Part shown: positions 13,942 through 23,599 of the stretch, piece after piece
Layout: every line of letters begins with the position of its first letter
How positions within the stretch are numbered: position 1 is the first letter of the stretch
From: CAZCSY01 sp964501505
GTDB lineage: Bacteria; Omnitrophota; Gorgyraeia; Velamenicoccales; Velamenicoccaceae
Direction of reading: 5' to 3'
Assembly (NCBI GenBank): GCA_964501505.1
Contig: CAZCSY010000007.1
Span: forward strand, 1-35,974
DNA: 35,974 nt
Made by a program: the position numbers and the translations under genes
The notes under the pieces: generated by a model
What the model saw: the letters and a program-made list of their open reading frames with translations, nothing else
Told to the model about the DNA's origin: nothing
Databases searched by the model: none

Positions 13942-15759
13942 TTATCTTCGATACGGCCGCAGGGCCTTCAGGAGGTCCTCCGGGACCACGGCACCCAACG
14001 CCCTTGCCCGGTCGCTATGCTCGGCGGCCCGTGTGTACTCCCCCATCTTGAAATACGCGATGGCCAGGTTCAGATGGCTTGGGGCAAAATCAGGATTGAG
14101 CGCCACGGCCTTTTTGTAGGCCGCGAGCGCCTCGTCCTGACGGCCGAGCTTTTGATAGGCGTTGCCGAGGTTATGGTGGATATCGGCAAGGGCCAGGTTC
14201 AGACGCGCGCCCTCCTCCAAGACGGCCGCCGCATCTTCAAAGCGCCCCTGCGCGAAATAGAGGACACCGAGATTGTTATAGGCCTCGACATAGAGCGGAT
14301 CGAGCTCCATCGCCTTCCTGTAATTTTCAATAGCCGCCCCCTCCTGTCCCAGGCGCTTATACAGATTGGCCAGGTTGAAATAGGAGAAGGCCATCCCCGG
14401 GTCGCTGGCAATGGCCCGCCGGTACAAAGCGACCGCCTTATCCTGCGTCACGGGGTCCTTGGCGTAGATGTTGGCCAGGTTATTCAGCAGCCGCGGGCTC
14501 TCGGGCGCATGGGCCAGGATAGATTCGTAAAGCAGGGACGGTCGCGTCCAGACGTGGTTCTGGCGCACGGTCAAAAACGCATAAAACGTCACGGCGCCCG
14601 CTACGAAGACGTAAACGCACCGGCGCGCCCCGGCGCTCTTCGCCGCCCAACGGTCCAACAAGAGGGCGGCCGCCAGGAAAAAGCCGACGGACGGCAGATA
14701 CAGCCAGTGCTCGGCCATGTAGGCGTTGACGGGAAAGATATTGGCGACCGGCGACAGGGTCAGCAGGAACCATCCGACGGCAAAAGAAAGAAGCGCGTCA
14801 TCGCGCCGGCGCGCCATGACAAAGAGGACCGCGGAGCCGAAGAACAAGACGACACCGAGCAGGACCCCGGGATCCGAGAACGAAAACCGGGGCTGCCCGT
14901 ATTCCATGTGGAGGCCGAACGGCCAGACCAAAAGCCGCAGATACTGCGCATAGGCGGCAAAGACGCCGGGGATCCTTTGCAGGAACGGCACGGTCACGTC
15001 CATCTCGCCGGCCAGATGTCTGGAGAAGACCTGTCTCAGGACGATGTACCCCGCCACCAGCGCCAACAGCGACCAGAAACCGGCCGCCCTGATCCTCGTC
15101 CGGGTCGTCGTGTGATACAGCAAGACCATGAACGGCAAGAGGAGCGCGATCTCCTTGGACAAAAGGGCTGCTGTCGCAAAAATCATCGAGGCGGCATAGA
15201 GGCCGGCGCGCTGTCGTCTTCCATAGCGGATATAAAAGGTAAGACAAAGGAAAATAAACACGGCGGTCAGCGGATCGGCCCGGCCGGAGAGATAGCTGAC
15301 CGCCTCCGTATGGACGGGGTGAACCACGAAAAAGAGGCCGGCCCAGAGCGCGACGCGCCGGGGCGCCGCCAGCGCCAACAAGAAGAGATACGCGGCCAGG
15401 GCCGCGCCGATATGCCACAAGACATTCGTCAGATGGTAACCGAAGGGGTTGAGCTCCCAAACAAAAAAGTCAAAAGCATAGGTCAGGATCTGCAGCGGCC
15501 GGTAAAACGCCGACATGCGCTTCACGCCGCCGAGGATGTTTTCGGTGAAGATATTCTTGAGGTGCGCGAGGTCCCTGATGTAGGTATTGTTGACGACCAG
15601 GACCTCGTCGTCCCACACAAAGGTACCCTTGAGAACATTCGCGTAGACCAGGAAACCGAGGGTCGCCATCAAGGCCAGGGCCGCGAACAAAAAAACGGGC
15701 CTGACGGCGGGCGCTTCCTTTTGCGCAGACGGCTGTGAACCCCTTTTGTTCTTCTTCAC
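13942..15759 (-). CDS. TMTC-like GT-C glycosyltransferase with C-terminal TPRs
   Basis: 605 residues: a basic N-terminus, about ten membrane helices (20-400) and about six TPRs (425-600). The first extracytoplasmic loop has 'FVWDDEVLVVNNTY' (D50, D51), and 'FVVHPVHTEAVSYLSGRADPL' is a hallmark segment of the TMTC/DUF1736 family. 'PVNAYMAEHWLYLPSVGFFL' precedes the last helices. It presumably moves a sugar from a polyprenyl-phosphate donor to a protein or glycan outside the membrane. The start codon overlaps the stop of the upstream paralogue (ATGA), so the two are co-translated. The same core motifs in both indicate a tandem duplication with divergent TPR numbers. Confidence 0.83.
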   Translation of the reverse strand: MKKNKRGSQPSAQKEAPAVRPVFLFAALALMATLGFLVYANVLKGTFVWDDEVLVVNNTYIRDLAHLKNIFTENILGGVKRMSAFYRPLQILTYAFDFFVWELNPFGYHLTNVLWHIGAALAAYLFLLALAAPRRVALWAGLFFVVHPVHTEAVSYLSGRADPLTAVFIFLCLTFYIRYGRRQRAGLYAASMIFATAALLSKEIALLLPFMVLLYHTTTRTRIRAAGFWSLLALVAGYIVLRQVFSRHLAGEMDVTVPFLQRIPGVFAAYAQYLRLLVWPFGLHMEYGQPRFSFSDPGVLLGVVLFFGSAVLFVMARRRDDALLSFAVGWFLLTLSPVANIFPVNAYMAEHWLYLPSVGFFLAAALLLDRWAAKSAGARRCVYVFVAGAVTFYAFLTVRQNHVWTRPSLLYESILAHAPESPRLLNNLANIYAKDPVTQDKAVALYRRAIASDPGMAFSYFNLANLYKRLGQEGAAIENYRKAMELDPLYVEAYNNLGVLYFAQGRFEDAAAVLEEGARLNLALADIHHNLGNAYQKLGRQDEALAAYKKAVALNPDFAPSHLNLAIAYFKMGEYTRAAEHSDRARALGAVVPEDLLKALRPYRR

Positions 15760-18434
15760 GGCGTCTTCCCCTTGGTGTCCGGTCCGGCGTCCGCCGAGGC
15801 CTCCTGCCCGGATGAACCCACGGCTGCCTCCAGGTCGCTTTCGAACCGCGGGTTGACCATGAATCCGAGGGCCTTGGCCTTCTCGAGATAGCGGCGGGCC
15901 TGTTCATAGTCCTTTTCGCCGTAGCAATAAATCGCGAGATTGTGATAGCCCTGCGCGAAAGAAGGGTCAGCCTCGACGGATTTCTTGAGGGCCTCGAAGG
16001 CCTCCTGCGAGCGGCCGCTCCTCATGCACAGGACCGCCAGATTATTGTACGCCTCCGCGCACCGGGGATCGACCTCGACGGCCTTGCGGTACATCCCCTC
16101 GGCGCCGGCGAAGTCCTTGTGCCCCTGACGCATCATGCCGATATTGTTATAGACCGTCCCGTTGCCCGGGTCTATCGCGATCGCCTTTTCATAATAAGCC
16201 TCGGCCGCGTCGATATCCCCCCGACCCTGAGAAATGAAGGCCAGGTTCATGACGGCCTCAAGCGAGCCGGGATCGATTGCGAGGGCCTCTTCGTTCGCCT
16301 CGACGGCCAGCTCCGGTGAGCCGCTCATCTGATACACGGCGCCCAGGTTGACACGGGCATCGACGGAGTCGGGGTCGTAGAGAGCCGCCTTTTTATACAT
16401 CTCAACGGCCTCGTCCAGGCGGCCGGTCTTTCGGTAAATATTTCCAAGATTGAAGTAGGCATTGGCGTATTCCGGGTCGGCCTCAAGCGCCTTCTCGTAA
16501 GAGGCGATGGCGTCCTGTGTCCGGCCCATCGCCTGAAAGAGGCTGCCCAGATTGTTGCGGCCGGCGGCGTGAGCCGGAGCAAGGTCAAAGAGCCTCTCGT
16601 ACGTCGCCCGGGCCTCTTCATACCGGCCGGCCTGTTGATAGGCGAGCGCCAGATTGGCATAGGCATCGGGGTTCCTGGGGTCCCTCTCGATCGCCTGACG
16701 ATAGTAGTCAAAGGCCTTGCCCTCCCCGGCCTTTTGCTTGACGACGCCCAGATTGTTGTAGGCCTCCACGCATGCGGGGTCGATGTCCAGCGCCTTCTCG
16801 TACAACCGCACGGCCTCACCGTAATCCTCCTTATCCTGGGCGAGATTTCCCAGGCCGGCATAGGCCAGGGCATAGTCCGGACGCACCAAGAGCGCCTTCT
16901 CGTAAGCCGCAGCCGCCTCCCGGGGCCGGCCCGCCCTTCTGTGCGCGTTGCCCAGATTGCGGTAGGCCTCGGCGTACCGGGGATCAAGGGCCAGCGCCTT
17001 GTTCAGGTAGGCGATCGCCTCCTCCGGTTGATGGCGCCGGCTGTAAACAACGCCCAGATTGTTGTACGCCTCGGCGTTGTCCGGCTTCAATTCAATCGCC
17101 TTTAAAAGATACGTCTCAGCCTTATCGAGCTCTCCTTTTTCCTGATACGTCGTCCCCAGATTGTTGGCCACGCGCCAGCTGTACGGCGCGTACGCCCAGG
17201 TACGTTCATAGAAAAAGAGAGTGTCTGCCCAGTACCTATTGTGAATAAAAGTCACGGCCCCGTAAAAACCAACGAGTGCGGCGATAAGACCGAGACTTAA
17301 CTTTTTAAGCCGGGGATGCCGATAAAGACGATAAAGGCCGTGCGCAACGAACAGGAAGATGCCGATGGAGGGCAGATAGAGCCAATGTTCGGCCATGTAC
17401 GCGTTGATGGGAAACAGGTTCGAAAAGGGCAACAGGCCGATCAGAAACCATCCGATCCCGAAAGCCGCCGGCCGCGAACGGCGCCAGGCGAAGACGAGGC
17501 AACCTACGGCCGCCAGGAAAAGCGCCAGGCCGGCCGCCGCCTGAGGGTCCGTCGGACGAAAGAAGACCGTGCCGTATTCCATGTGGAGGTCCGCCGGCCA
17601 GACGAGAAGACACAGATAATTCGGGAACGCCGCAAAAAAACCGGGCAGCCTCGCCCCCGGAGACCCCTGGCCGGATGCGTGCGGCATAAGAAAATCCAGG
17701 GCCGTGAAGCGCAAGACCACGTAAGCGACGGCGACGACCAGGATGACGCCGAAAGACAAACGGTCAATCTTCTTTTTGAAGACCCCGTGATAGAGAAGGA
17801 TAAGAGCGGGCAGGATAAGGCCGCTCTCCCGCGACAAGAGACAGGCCGCATAAAAGATCGCGATCGCGAAAAGATGAGTGGCCGCCGGAAAAGGACGCCT
17901 GATGTACACAAAGAGCACGCCGAGCATGAAAAAGACGGACATGGGGTCCGACCGGCCCGAGATATAACTGACGGCCTCGGTGTGGACCGGATGGACGACG
18001 AAGAGCAGCGACGCGATCAGGGCCGGCACGGCGCTGTCGAACAACAAAAAAGCAAGACAAAAGACCATCAGGGCGGCCGCGACGTGCCAGACCACGTTCA
18101 TCACATGATAGCCGACGGGCTCCAGGCGCCACAGGCCGTAATCCAAAGCAAAGGTCAGCATCATGAGCGGCCGATAGAGGGCGCTCTCCTTGCCGCCGCT
18201 GGCCTCGACATCTTCGGTGAAGAGCCGGCCCGCCCGATCCAGGCACGTCACGTGCGGGTTATCCTGGATCAAGAGCTCGTCGTCCCAGATAAAGGGCCCC
18301 CGCATGGCGGGGGCGTAGACCGCGAGGGCGACCAGGATAATCAAGAGGATGACGGACAAAGGGACCCGGAAGGGGAGTCTTTGCGGCTGGTCTTGAGACG
18401 GGAGATGGTATTTTTTCCTAATCCTCTTTTTCAC
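15756..18434 (-). CDS. TMTC-like GT-C glycosyltransferase with about 13 TPRs
   Basis: 892 residues, the longest protein here. The catalytic loop is 'FIWDDELLIQDNPHV' (D51, D52), followed by 'FVVHPVHTEAVSYISGRSDPM' and 'PINAYMAEHWLYLPSIGIFL', nearly the same as in the 605-residue neighbour. About 13 consecutive TPRs fill roughly residues 420-870 (for example 'AEAYNNLGVVYSRR' and 'ANAYFNLGNIYRKTGR'). In eukaryotes, OGT and TMTC proteins use TPRs to select protein substrates; a similar role here is inference. The start is GTG 18434, 5 bp after the stop of the small membrane protein gene, with no strong ribosome site. The ATGA overlap at the other end couples it to the 605-residue gene. Confidence 0.83.
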   Translation of the reverse strand: MKKRIRKKYHLPSQDQPQRLPFRVPLSVILLIILVALAVYAPAMRGPFIWDDELLIQDNPHVTCLDRAGRLFTEDVEASGGKESALYRPLMMLTFALDYGLWRLEPVGYHVMNVVWHVAAALMVFCLAFLLFDSAVPALIASLLFVVHPVHTEAVSYISGRSDPMSVFFMLGVLFVYIRRPFPAATHLFAIAIFYAACLLSRESGLILPALILLYHGVFKKKIDRLSFGVILVVAVAYVVLRFTALDFLMPHASGQGSPGARLPGFFAAFPNYLCLLVWPADLHMEYGTVFFRPTDPQAAAGLALFLAAVGCLVFAWRRSRPAAFGIGWFLIGLLPFSNLFPINAYMAEHWLYLPSIGIFLFVAHGLYRLYRHPRLKKLSLGLIAALVGFYGAVTFIHNRYWADTLFFYERTWAYAPYSWRVANNLGTTYQEKGELDKAETYLLKAIELKPDNAEAYNNLGVVYSRRHQPEEAIAYLNKALALDPRYAEAYRNLGNAHRRAGRPREAAAAYEKALLVRPDYALAYAGLGNLAQDKEDYGEAVRLYEKALDIDPACVEAYNNLGVVKQKAGEGKAFDYYRQAIERDPRNPDAYANLALAYQQAGRYEEARATYERLFDLAPAHAAGRNNLGSLFQAMGRTQDAIASYEKALEADPEYANAYFNLGNIYRKTGRLDEAVEMYKKAALYDPDSVDARVNLGAVYQMSGSPELAVEANEEALAIDPGSLEAVMNLAFISQGRGDIDAAEAYYEKAIAIDPGNGTVYNNIGMMRQGHKDFAGAEGMYRKAVEVDPRCAEAYNNLAVLCMRSGRSQEAFEALKKSVEADPSFAQGYHNLAIYCYGEKDYEQARRYLEKAKALGFMVNPRFESDLEAAVGSSGQEASADAGPDTKGKTP

Positions 18435-18439
18435 GGAGA

Positions 18440-18724
18440 CTAAAAGGTCGTGGGCAGGGCCACGGCATTACGGGTATTGATGGCGGCCAGGACACTGAGG
18501 AGGGGGCCGAAGACGAACCTGTTCTCGAAGACCCAGTTATGGACGAACATCACGCGCCCCTCAAGGACCGTCAAGAAACCGACGCCGCCCCCCACCTCCA
18601 TGCCCAGAAACTCCTCGATGCTGTTGAAGAGGTTCGGCGCCAGCATAAAGATCAGGCTGAGGACCGTCGCCAGAAAAGAAAAAACGATAAGCGCCACTTT
18701 GAAAAAACAGAGGCCTATCTCCAT
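18440..18724 (-). CDS. Small membrane protein of unknown function
   Basis: 94 residues with two hydrophobic segments (about 7-28 and 66-84) separated by a loop that begins 'NLFNSIEEFLGMEVG'. I do not recognise a family. It is supported as a gene by a good ribosome site (AAGGAG 7 bp before the ATG) and by tight packing, 5 bp before the 892-residue glycosyltransferase. A membrane partner of the glycosyltransferase is possible but only by position. Confidence 0.7.
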   Translation of the reverse strand: MEIGLCFFKVALIVFSFLATVLSLIFMLAPNLFNSIEEFLGMEVGGGVGFLTVLEGRVMFVHNWVFENRFVFGPLLSVLAAINTRNAVALPTTF

Positions 18725-18775
18725 AAAGATGCTCCTTCTGCGGTGAGGATCAAGGTCTCCAATGGAAGAGACCGG

Positions 18776-19804
18776 TCACATAACCCGAACAGGCAGGTCC
18801 CTCCTGTCCCCGATATGTTCTTTCAAAAATTTCTGGTCACTGCATAAACAGCCTTCGCAGGTCAACAGCTTTTTAAATGCCTCGCTTTTGTACATGCGGC
18901 GCAGGATGTCGGAGAGAGAAGCCTCCCTGACATTCCCAAAAGAGAGCGGCAGCCAGCAACAGGGCAGGACATCGCCATAACTGGTTATGTGTACGTTCGA
19001 ATTGAAGTTGAGCCGGCAAAACTTCTTGTAATCCAACGGCGAAAAGACCTCGCTCTCGACATAGGCCGACTTGTAGCGGGAGAGGATCCGGGCGAGCGCA
19101 ACAAAATCTTCGTGTCTCAGGGCAGCTTCGCTCTGATGCCTCATGGTGCCTATAAGCGCCGGCGTCTGGACCTTGATCTTGTCGACATTCAACCCCTGCG
19201 CTAAATCCAATATCTTCTCCAGTCCCCCCTGCTCCATGCGCTGCCTCGTCGTATAGGTCTGAAGATAACAGGATATCTTGAGTTCCCCGCAGAGGCGGAC
19301 CGCCGCCATGACCTTCTGAAAGAGCCCCTTATGGTCCCTTAACGTATCGTGCGCCTCCTCCTGGTAGTGATCGATGCTTATCCCCACCCTGTCGATGCCG
19401 GCCTCTTTGAGCCTCGTCAGTTTCTCTTTATCCAGGAACACGGCGTTGGAGTCGATCTTCGTGAACAATCCGCTCTTTTTAGAATAGGCGACGAGGTCAT
19501 AGATGTCGCTCCTCACCAGGGGCTCTCCGCCGGTAAAGGTGACCTGGACGATGGAACGCACCCTCCCGGAATCGTCGATGAGCCCCTTGACCTCCTCGGA
19601 GGAAAGCTCCTTATCGTCCTTCCTCCTGTAATCCGATATGCCGCAGTGGACGCAGTGACACGGGCATCGGTACGTCAGGGCGACGGTGAGGACCTTGGGC
19701 AACAGATTGAAGGACTCACCGTATCCGATGACCAGCCTTTTCAGGAACCTGTTCCTGCTGACCAGCGGCTTAAGAAACCTATAGAGATTGTTGAGGACCA
19801 TCAT
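18776..19804 (-). CDS. Radical SAM protein with SPASM-like C-terminal domain
   Basis: 342 residues. The [4Fe-4S]-SAM motif CxxxCxxC is in 'YRCPCHCVHCG' (C47, C51, C54), followed by 'FTGGEPLVRSDI', the GGE motif that binds SAM. The C-terminal region has 'CRLNFNSNVHITSYGDVLPCCWLPLSFGNVRE'-type cysteine spacing and a final 'CEGCLC', as in SPASM/twitch proteins that hold an auxiliary cluster. Members modify peptides or small molecules; the substrate is not evident. The start ATG 19804 has AGAGGGA 5 bp upstream. It is followed 51 bp later by the small membrane protein and the TMTC-like pair, so it may belong to that transcription unit. Confidence 0.87.
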   Translation of the reverse strand: MMVLNNLYRFLKPLVSRNRFLKRLVIGYGESFNLLPKVLTVALTYRCPCHCVHCGISDYRRKDDKELSSEEVKGLIDDSGRVRSIVQVTFTGGEPLVRSDIYDLVAYSKKSGLFTKIDSNAVFLDKEKLTRLKEAGIDRVGISIDHYQEEAHDTLRDHKGLFQKVMAAVRLCGELKISCYLQTYTTRQRMEQGGLEKILDLAQGLNVDKIKVQTPALIGTMRHQSEAALRHEDFVALARILSRYKSAYVESEVFSPLDYKKFCRLNFNSNVHITSYGDVLPCCWLPLSFGNVREASLSDILRRMYKSEAFKKLLTCEGCLCSDQKFLKEHIGDRRDLPVRVM

Positions 19805-19896
19805 ACAAATCCCTCTTGGCGTTATCCTGCCCGAACGTCTCTTTTTTCATTCTGTCATCCAATTATGCCACAAGCTCCCGCGCGACGCCAGCCCAT

Positions 19897-20874
19897 CTAT
19901 AGAAAATGATTTTTCACAAACCACTCTCCGGTATTCTTCAGGCCCGTCTCGATGTCCACGCGGGGACGATAGCCGAAATGCTCAAAAAATTTCGAAGGAT
20001 CGCAGGACCAGGACCGCGATTTGATCTCGTTGAGCGTCGTCGGCTCGATGGGGATAAACCGCCGGGGCCAGCGGGCGACCCATCTCAAGAGCGGCGTCCA
20101 TGCCGCCATCAGCGCCTCCGGCACCCATATCGTGCGCATCTTTCTCTTTAGGACGCGGGCGATCGTCTGGTAAAAAATCTGCCAGGAGTAGAGGTTCCCG
20201 TCGGAGACGAAATATATCTCGTGCACCCTGTCGCTTGCGGCGGCCAAGAGGGCCGCCTCGACAAAGTCGTCGACATAACACAAACTCATAAACCTCGTCT
20301 TCAGCCCCAGGTCCGGCACGAGGCCGTATTTGACGAATTTAAAGTGCAGGAGGATCCTCTTGTCCCCGGGACCGTATATCTTGCACGGCCTTAAAATAAG
20401 ATAGGGCAATCTCTCCTTATGACGGATGACCTCCTGTTCCGCCTTTAATTTTGTCCTTCCGTAAAAAGAGACCGGCTCCGGAGGATCCTCCTCCTTCTTG
20501 GGCCTGTCGCCTTTGCCGAAGCCCGCCGCGCCCAGACTACTGACATAGACGAATTTTTTCAACCTGATATTCTTTTCAAGGATGAGGGCCAGAAGGTTCT
20601 TCGTCCCTTCCACATTCGTCGCATGACACGACCGCTCCCCCGCCGAATCCCTCTCCGCCGCGAGATGAAACACGTAATCCAGATCCCGGGGAATACCCTC
20701 CAGCGAGTCTTTCTCCCTCAGGTCGCCGACCCAGACGCGCACCCCTTTTTGGGAGAGGCCCTTCGCCCCTTCCTTGTTGCGAGAGAGGACCACGACCTCA
20801 TGGCCTTCCCGGCTGAGCCTGGCGACCAGATGCGACCCCGCGAACCCTGTCCCGCCCGTTACCAGCGTCTTCAT
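19897..20874 (-). CDS. NAD(P)-dependent sugar epimerase/dehydratase (extended SDR)
   Basis: 325 residues from ATG 20874, chosen because it gives the standard N-terminus 'MKTLVTGGTGFAGSHL' with the glycine-rich NAD(P) motif (G7, G10, G13). The longer frame to 20946 runs into the upstream gene. The catalytic set is S112/S113 and YxxxK as Y138-K142 in 'FYGRTK'. 'ILRPCKIYGPGD' is typical of the UDP-sugar epimerase and 3-beta-HSD-like families. It probably alters a nucleotide sugar or a related alcohol group. The gene starts 8 bp after the stop of the GT-C gene, so it is in the same operon. Confidence 0.88.
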   Translation of the reverse strand: MKTLVTGGTGFAGSHLVARLSREGHEVVVLSRNKEGAKGLSQKGVRVWVGDLREKDSLEGIPRDLDYVFHLAAERDSAGERSCHATNVEGTKNLLALILEKNIRLKKFVYVSSLGAAGFGKGDRPKKEEDPPEPVSFYGRTKLKAEQEVIRHKERLPYLILRPCKIYGPGDKRILLHFKFVKYGLVPDLGLKTRFMSLCYVDDFVEAALLAAASDRVHEIYFVSDGNLYSWQIFYQTIARVLKRKMRTIWVPEALMAAWTPLLRWVARWPRRFIPIEPTTLNEIKSRSWSCDPSKFFEHFGYRPRVDIETGLKNTGEWFVKNHFL

Positions 20875-20882
20875 GGAGGAAC

Positions 20883-22622
20883 TCACGCGCCCCCGGTGTA
20901 AAAAACGGTGATCCATCGATCCACATACACCGGGTCGCCGAAGCACTGTCTATAATAATCTTTCAGTTTGTCAAAAAAGGGATACTCCGACAACACCAGA
21001 ACGCCCCGCCGGCCGAAGCCTTCCTGCATCGGGTCCTCGTGCAGGATGATATAGCGCGCCTTCTTTTTTATCTTCTGCGTATCCAGTATATCGACGATCG
21101 TGTTAAATCTCAACTTGGGGCCATAGGGGATGTCGTTCAGATAATCGTCGAAGATAAGGTTGCCGTAGACCATCGTCGGATGGGGCTTCGGCCCCGTCGC
21201 TTTCATGACGGGCAGATAGCCGGCAATGATATCCTTCTTATGCCATCGTTGATAGTAATAATGGAAATTAAAATAGTCCCCGATGAGCATCGGGTATTCC
21301 AGGATGCTGAACCGCCCCTCTTCCCGGGCCAGCCACCCATAGAATCGCGGGATGTTCTCCTTCGCCAGGGCTATCGGAAAATACGCGTCACGATAAGGCT
21401 CCGCGCTCCCGACGTTGCGGTAATCCTGCTGGAAGGCATTGTGATGCGGGAAATTATTCACGCGCGCATACACGGGCAGAACGGGGCCCGTCAGGAAGTA
21501 ACAAGACAGCCCGGCCAAAAGCGCGGCGGACGCCGGCACGGATCCCCTGCCCCCGAAGAAACGCCTTGAGCCTCTCTCCAGGAGGCGCAAGAGGTCCTCC
21601 AGGCCCAAAGCAACGAGCAAAAGATAAAAGGGAACAAGCACGATGGCGTAGCGGACGACCGTAAAGCCGCTATCGACCCAGAGGGATGCCGTCGCGAGGA
21701 CCAGGCCGGAGATGCTCATGCCTAACGTGGCGAGGAGTCCCGCCAGCAGCCGGTCCCTCCGGTAAAGGGTGCCCATGCCCGTGAGGGCAAGGACCGCCAT
21801 GAAGCCCAGGACCCATTTATTCGCGGTCCCGCTCATCAACATAAAGACATTGAAAAAGGTCTCAGGGGCGGGATGAAGGGTTCTGAGGCGAGGAAGGAAC
21901 ATCTCAAAAAACGAACCGTTCAGCAGGGTCGGCAGATAAACAAGCAGCATCAAAGAACCCGCCGCCCCAAAAGCAAAAAGCCCCTCCTTTACGCTTATGG
22001 GACCACCTGCGTCCGGGCGTCCGACGAGATGTCTTTTAAGAAGCGAAACGAGGAGTATCCCATACAACAGACAGGCCAGGAAGGTAATGACACAAAACAG
22101 ATGAAACGCCACGCCGAGGGCCGCTGAGCCGATAAAGACGAATTTGCTCCTTTGGTTTTTCGTCGCGATCCAGCGATAAAAGGAAAAGACACAGATAAAC
22201 TGGAGGAGCATCGTGACGCTGTAGGCGCGGCTGTACCGGCTGTAATAGATGAGCAGCGGAGAGACGGCCAGGAAGAAAGCAAAGATGCCCGCGGCGCGGT
22301 CACTAAAAAGCCTGCGAACGGACCACGGGCCGACGATCAACGCCAGGATCCCTGCGACAAGGGAGGGCAACCGCAGGATGACCTCATCCCATCCGACCGT
22401 CACCAGACACAGCCTGCGATACAGCGAGTAAGGGATGCTGGCGCCTGAGAGCTGGAGGTGGGTCGCCAGATACCGAAAGGTCTGCGTGCCGGCCGAAAAT
22501 ATCCCGTGCCACTCATCGTCCAGGGGAATCTGACGGCCGATCCCGGTGAGCCTGAAGAAGCAGCCGATGAGAAAGGACCCTGCCGCCAACGCGACCCAAT
22601 TGTCCAGGGCTGGCCTTCTCAT
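20883..22622 (-). CDS. GT-C family (PMT/ArnT-like) membrane glycosyltransferase, no TPRs
   Basis: 579 residues from ATG 22622, chosen for a perfect AGGAGG 7 bp upstream that overlaps the stop of the preceding gene. The first periplasmic loop carries 'IPLDDEWHGIF' (D35, D36, E37), the acidic motif of PMT_2/ArnT enzymes. 'RLPSLVAGILALIVGPWSVRR' and 'YYSRYSRAYSVTMLL' match conserved segments of that group. About ten to twelve helices are followed by a soluble C-terminal domain of about 180 residues. It sits between an SGNH/MBOAT pair and a sugar epimerase, suggesting it adds a sugar to a lipid-linked or protein-linked glycan that is also acylated. Confidence 0.83.
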   Translation of the reverse strand: MRRPALDNWVALAAGSFLIGCFFRLTGIGRQIPLDDEWHGIFSAGTQTFRYLATHLQLSGASIPYSLYRRLCLVTVGWDEVILRLPSLVAGILALIVGPWSVRRLFSDRAAGIFAFFLAVSPLLIYYSRYSRAYSVTMLLQFICVFSFYRWIATKNQRSKFVFIGSAALGVAFHLFCVITFLACLLYGILLVSLLKRHLVGRPDAGGPISVKEGLFAFGAAGSLMLLVYLPTLLNGSFFEMFLPRLRTLHPAPETFFNVFMLMSGTANKWVLGFMAVLALTGMGTLYRRDRLLAGLLATLGMSISGLVLATASLWVDSGFTVVRYAIVLVPFYLLLVALGLEDLLRLLERGSRRFFGGRGSVPASAALLAGLSCYFLTGPVLPVYARVNNFPHHNAFQQDYRNVGSAEPYRDAYFPIALAKENIPRFYGWLAREEGRFSILEYPMLIGDYFNFHYYYQRWHKKDIIAGYLPVMKATGPKPHPTMVYGNLIFDDYLNDIPYGPKLRFNTIVDILDTQKIKKKARYIILHEDPMQEGFGRRGVLVLSEYPFFDKLKDYYRQCFGDPVYVDRWITVFYTGGA

Positions 22623-22633
22623 CGGAAAACCTC

Positions 22634-23599
22634 CTACGGACCGTCCTTCGGGCGAGGCAGCCCCTGAGCACCGCCCAGGCACTTTATCAAATACGTCGTC
22701 GCCAGGGCGCGCCCCTCACCCTGGAGATGGATCTCGTCCTTCTTGAAAGAGTAGTCGGGATACATGCGCAGCCCCCCGCGGAAGCGGAACAACGGATACT
22801 CCCGGCGCAGGGAATCCAGGAAAAGCCTCATCGCCTCGTAGCGCTGCTTGTCCTTCTTCCACCGGGCTTGCGAGACCGGCGGGAAAACATAATAGAAATC
22901 AATGGACTCCCTCGAGAGCATATCCAATAATTTCCTGAAATACGTATCAAAGAGCGTGCCCTTTATTTGAAATCCTTTATCGGAACCTTCGGCGGCCGTC
23001 CCTCCGGAGGATTCCCTCTTGAGTCCCTCATAGATAGAGGCATTGGAAAAACCCACTAATTTTTTCTGGATATGATAGCGGTATCTGTAAGACGGGAAGA
23101 GTTTGTGCACCACCATCACGCAACCGAAGCGCAAGCCCTTATAGAAGGTCAACTCGGCGATCTCGTCCCACCGGAGAAAACACCTCTGGATAAAGTTCTC
23201 GTTTGAGGCCTGGCCCAGGTCCACGCTCTCCGGCGGCCCTGCCACAAAGACGACGGCGCGGGGCTTGCCGTGACGCAAGAGATACCGCCGCACCAGGTAA
23301 TAATTCCCCGCCATCTCGATGACCTGGTTGGTGGCGAGGGTATGCCCCTTGTTCCCCGGCCATCCCCGCTGGGCGGCGCTTATGATCAATTGCCGTCCGA
23401 CGCTGTCCCCGATGAAGAGGATCTCGGCGTCCCCTTTTGCCTGTTTGATGCGATGAAGCGCGCGGTCGACCTCATGGCTGAAGAACCGCTCCGGAAGGGT
23501 TTGGGATAACGCGATCTCGGTCGCGACGACGACGGCAACCACCCCCCATCCCCAAAAAGGACAGGACTTAGAACTGAAAATAGATAAAATATTTCGCAT
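22634..23599 (-). CDS. Membrane-anchored SGNH-type hydrolase, AlgJ/AlgX-like partner of MBOAT
   Basis: 321 residues from ATG 23599, which overlaps the last 32 bp of the MBOAT gene; a downstream GTG is an alternative start. One N-terminal membrane anchor ('WGWGVVAVVVATEIAL') is followed by an SGNH domain with 'ILFIGDSVGRQ' (nucleophile S66) and the C-terminal 'KDEIHLQGEG', giving D288 and H291 of the DxxH motif. Proteins of this design take an acyl group passed across the membrane by an MBOAT protein and put it on a polysaccharide (known for alginate, cellulose and peptidoglycan acetylation). The adjacency to an MBOAT gene supports that role; the glycan is unknown. Confidence 0.8.
   Translation of the reverse strand: MRNILSIFSSKSCPFWGWGVVAVVVATEIALSQTLPERFFSHEVDRALHRIKQAKGDAEILFIGDSVGRQLIISAAQRGWPGNKGHTLATNQVIEMAGNYYLVRRYLLRHGKPRAVVFVAGPPESVDLGQASNENFIQRCFLRWDEIAELTFYKGLRFGCVMVVHKLFPSYRYRYHIQKKLVGFSNASIYEGLKRESSGGTAAEGSDKGFQIKGTLFDTYFRKLLDMLSRESIDFYYVFPPVSQARWKKDKQRYEAMRLFLDSLRREYPLFRFRGGLRMYPDYSFKKDEIHLQGEGRALATTYLIKCLGGAQGLPRPKDGP

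Noticed and set aside
14017..15738. 573-residue plus-strand ORF opposite the 605-residue GT-C gene
   Set aside because: It is a shadow frame of a GC-rich gene. Its translation is rich in R, G, Q and D with no domain pattern, while the minus strand has clear TMTC and TPR motifs.
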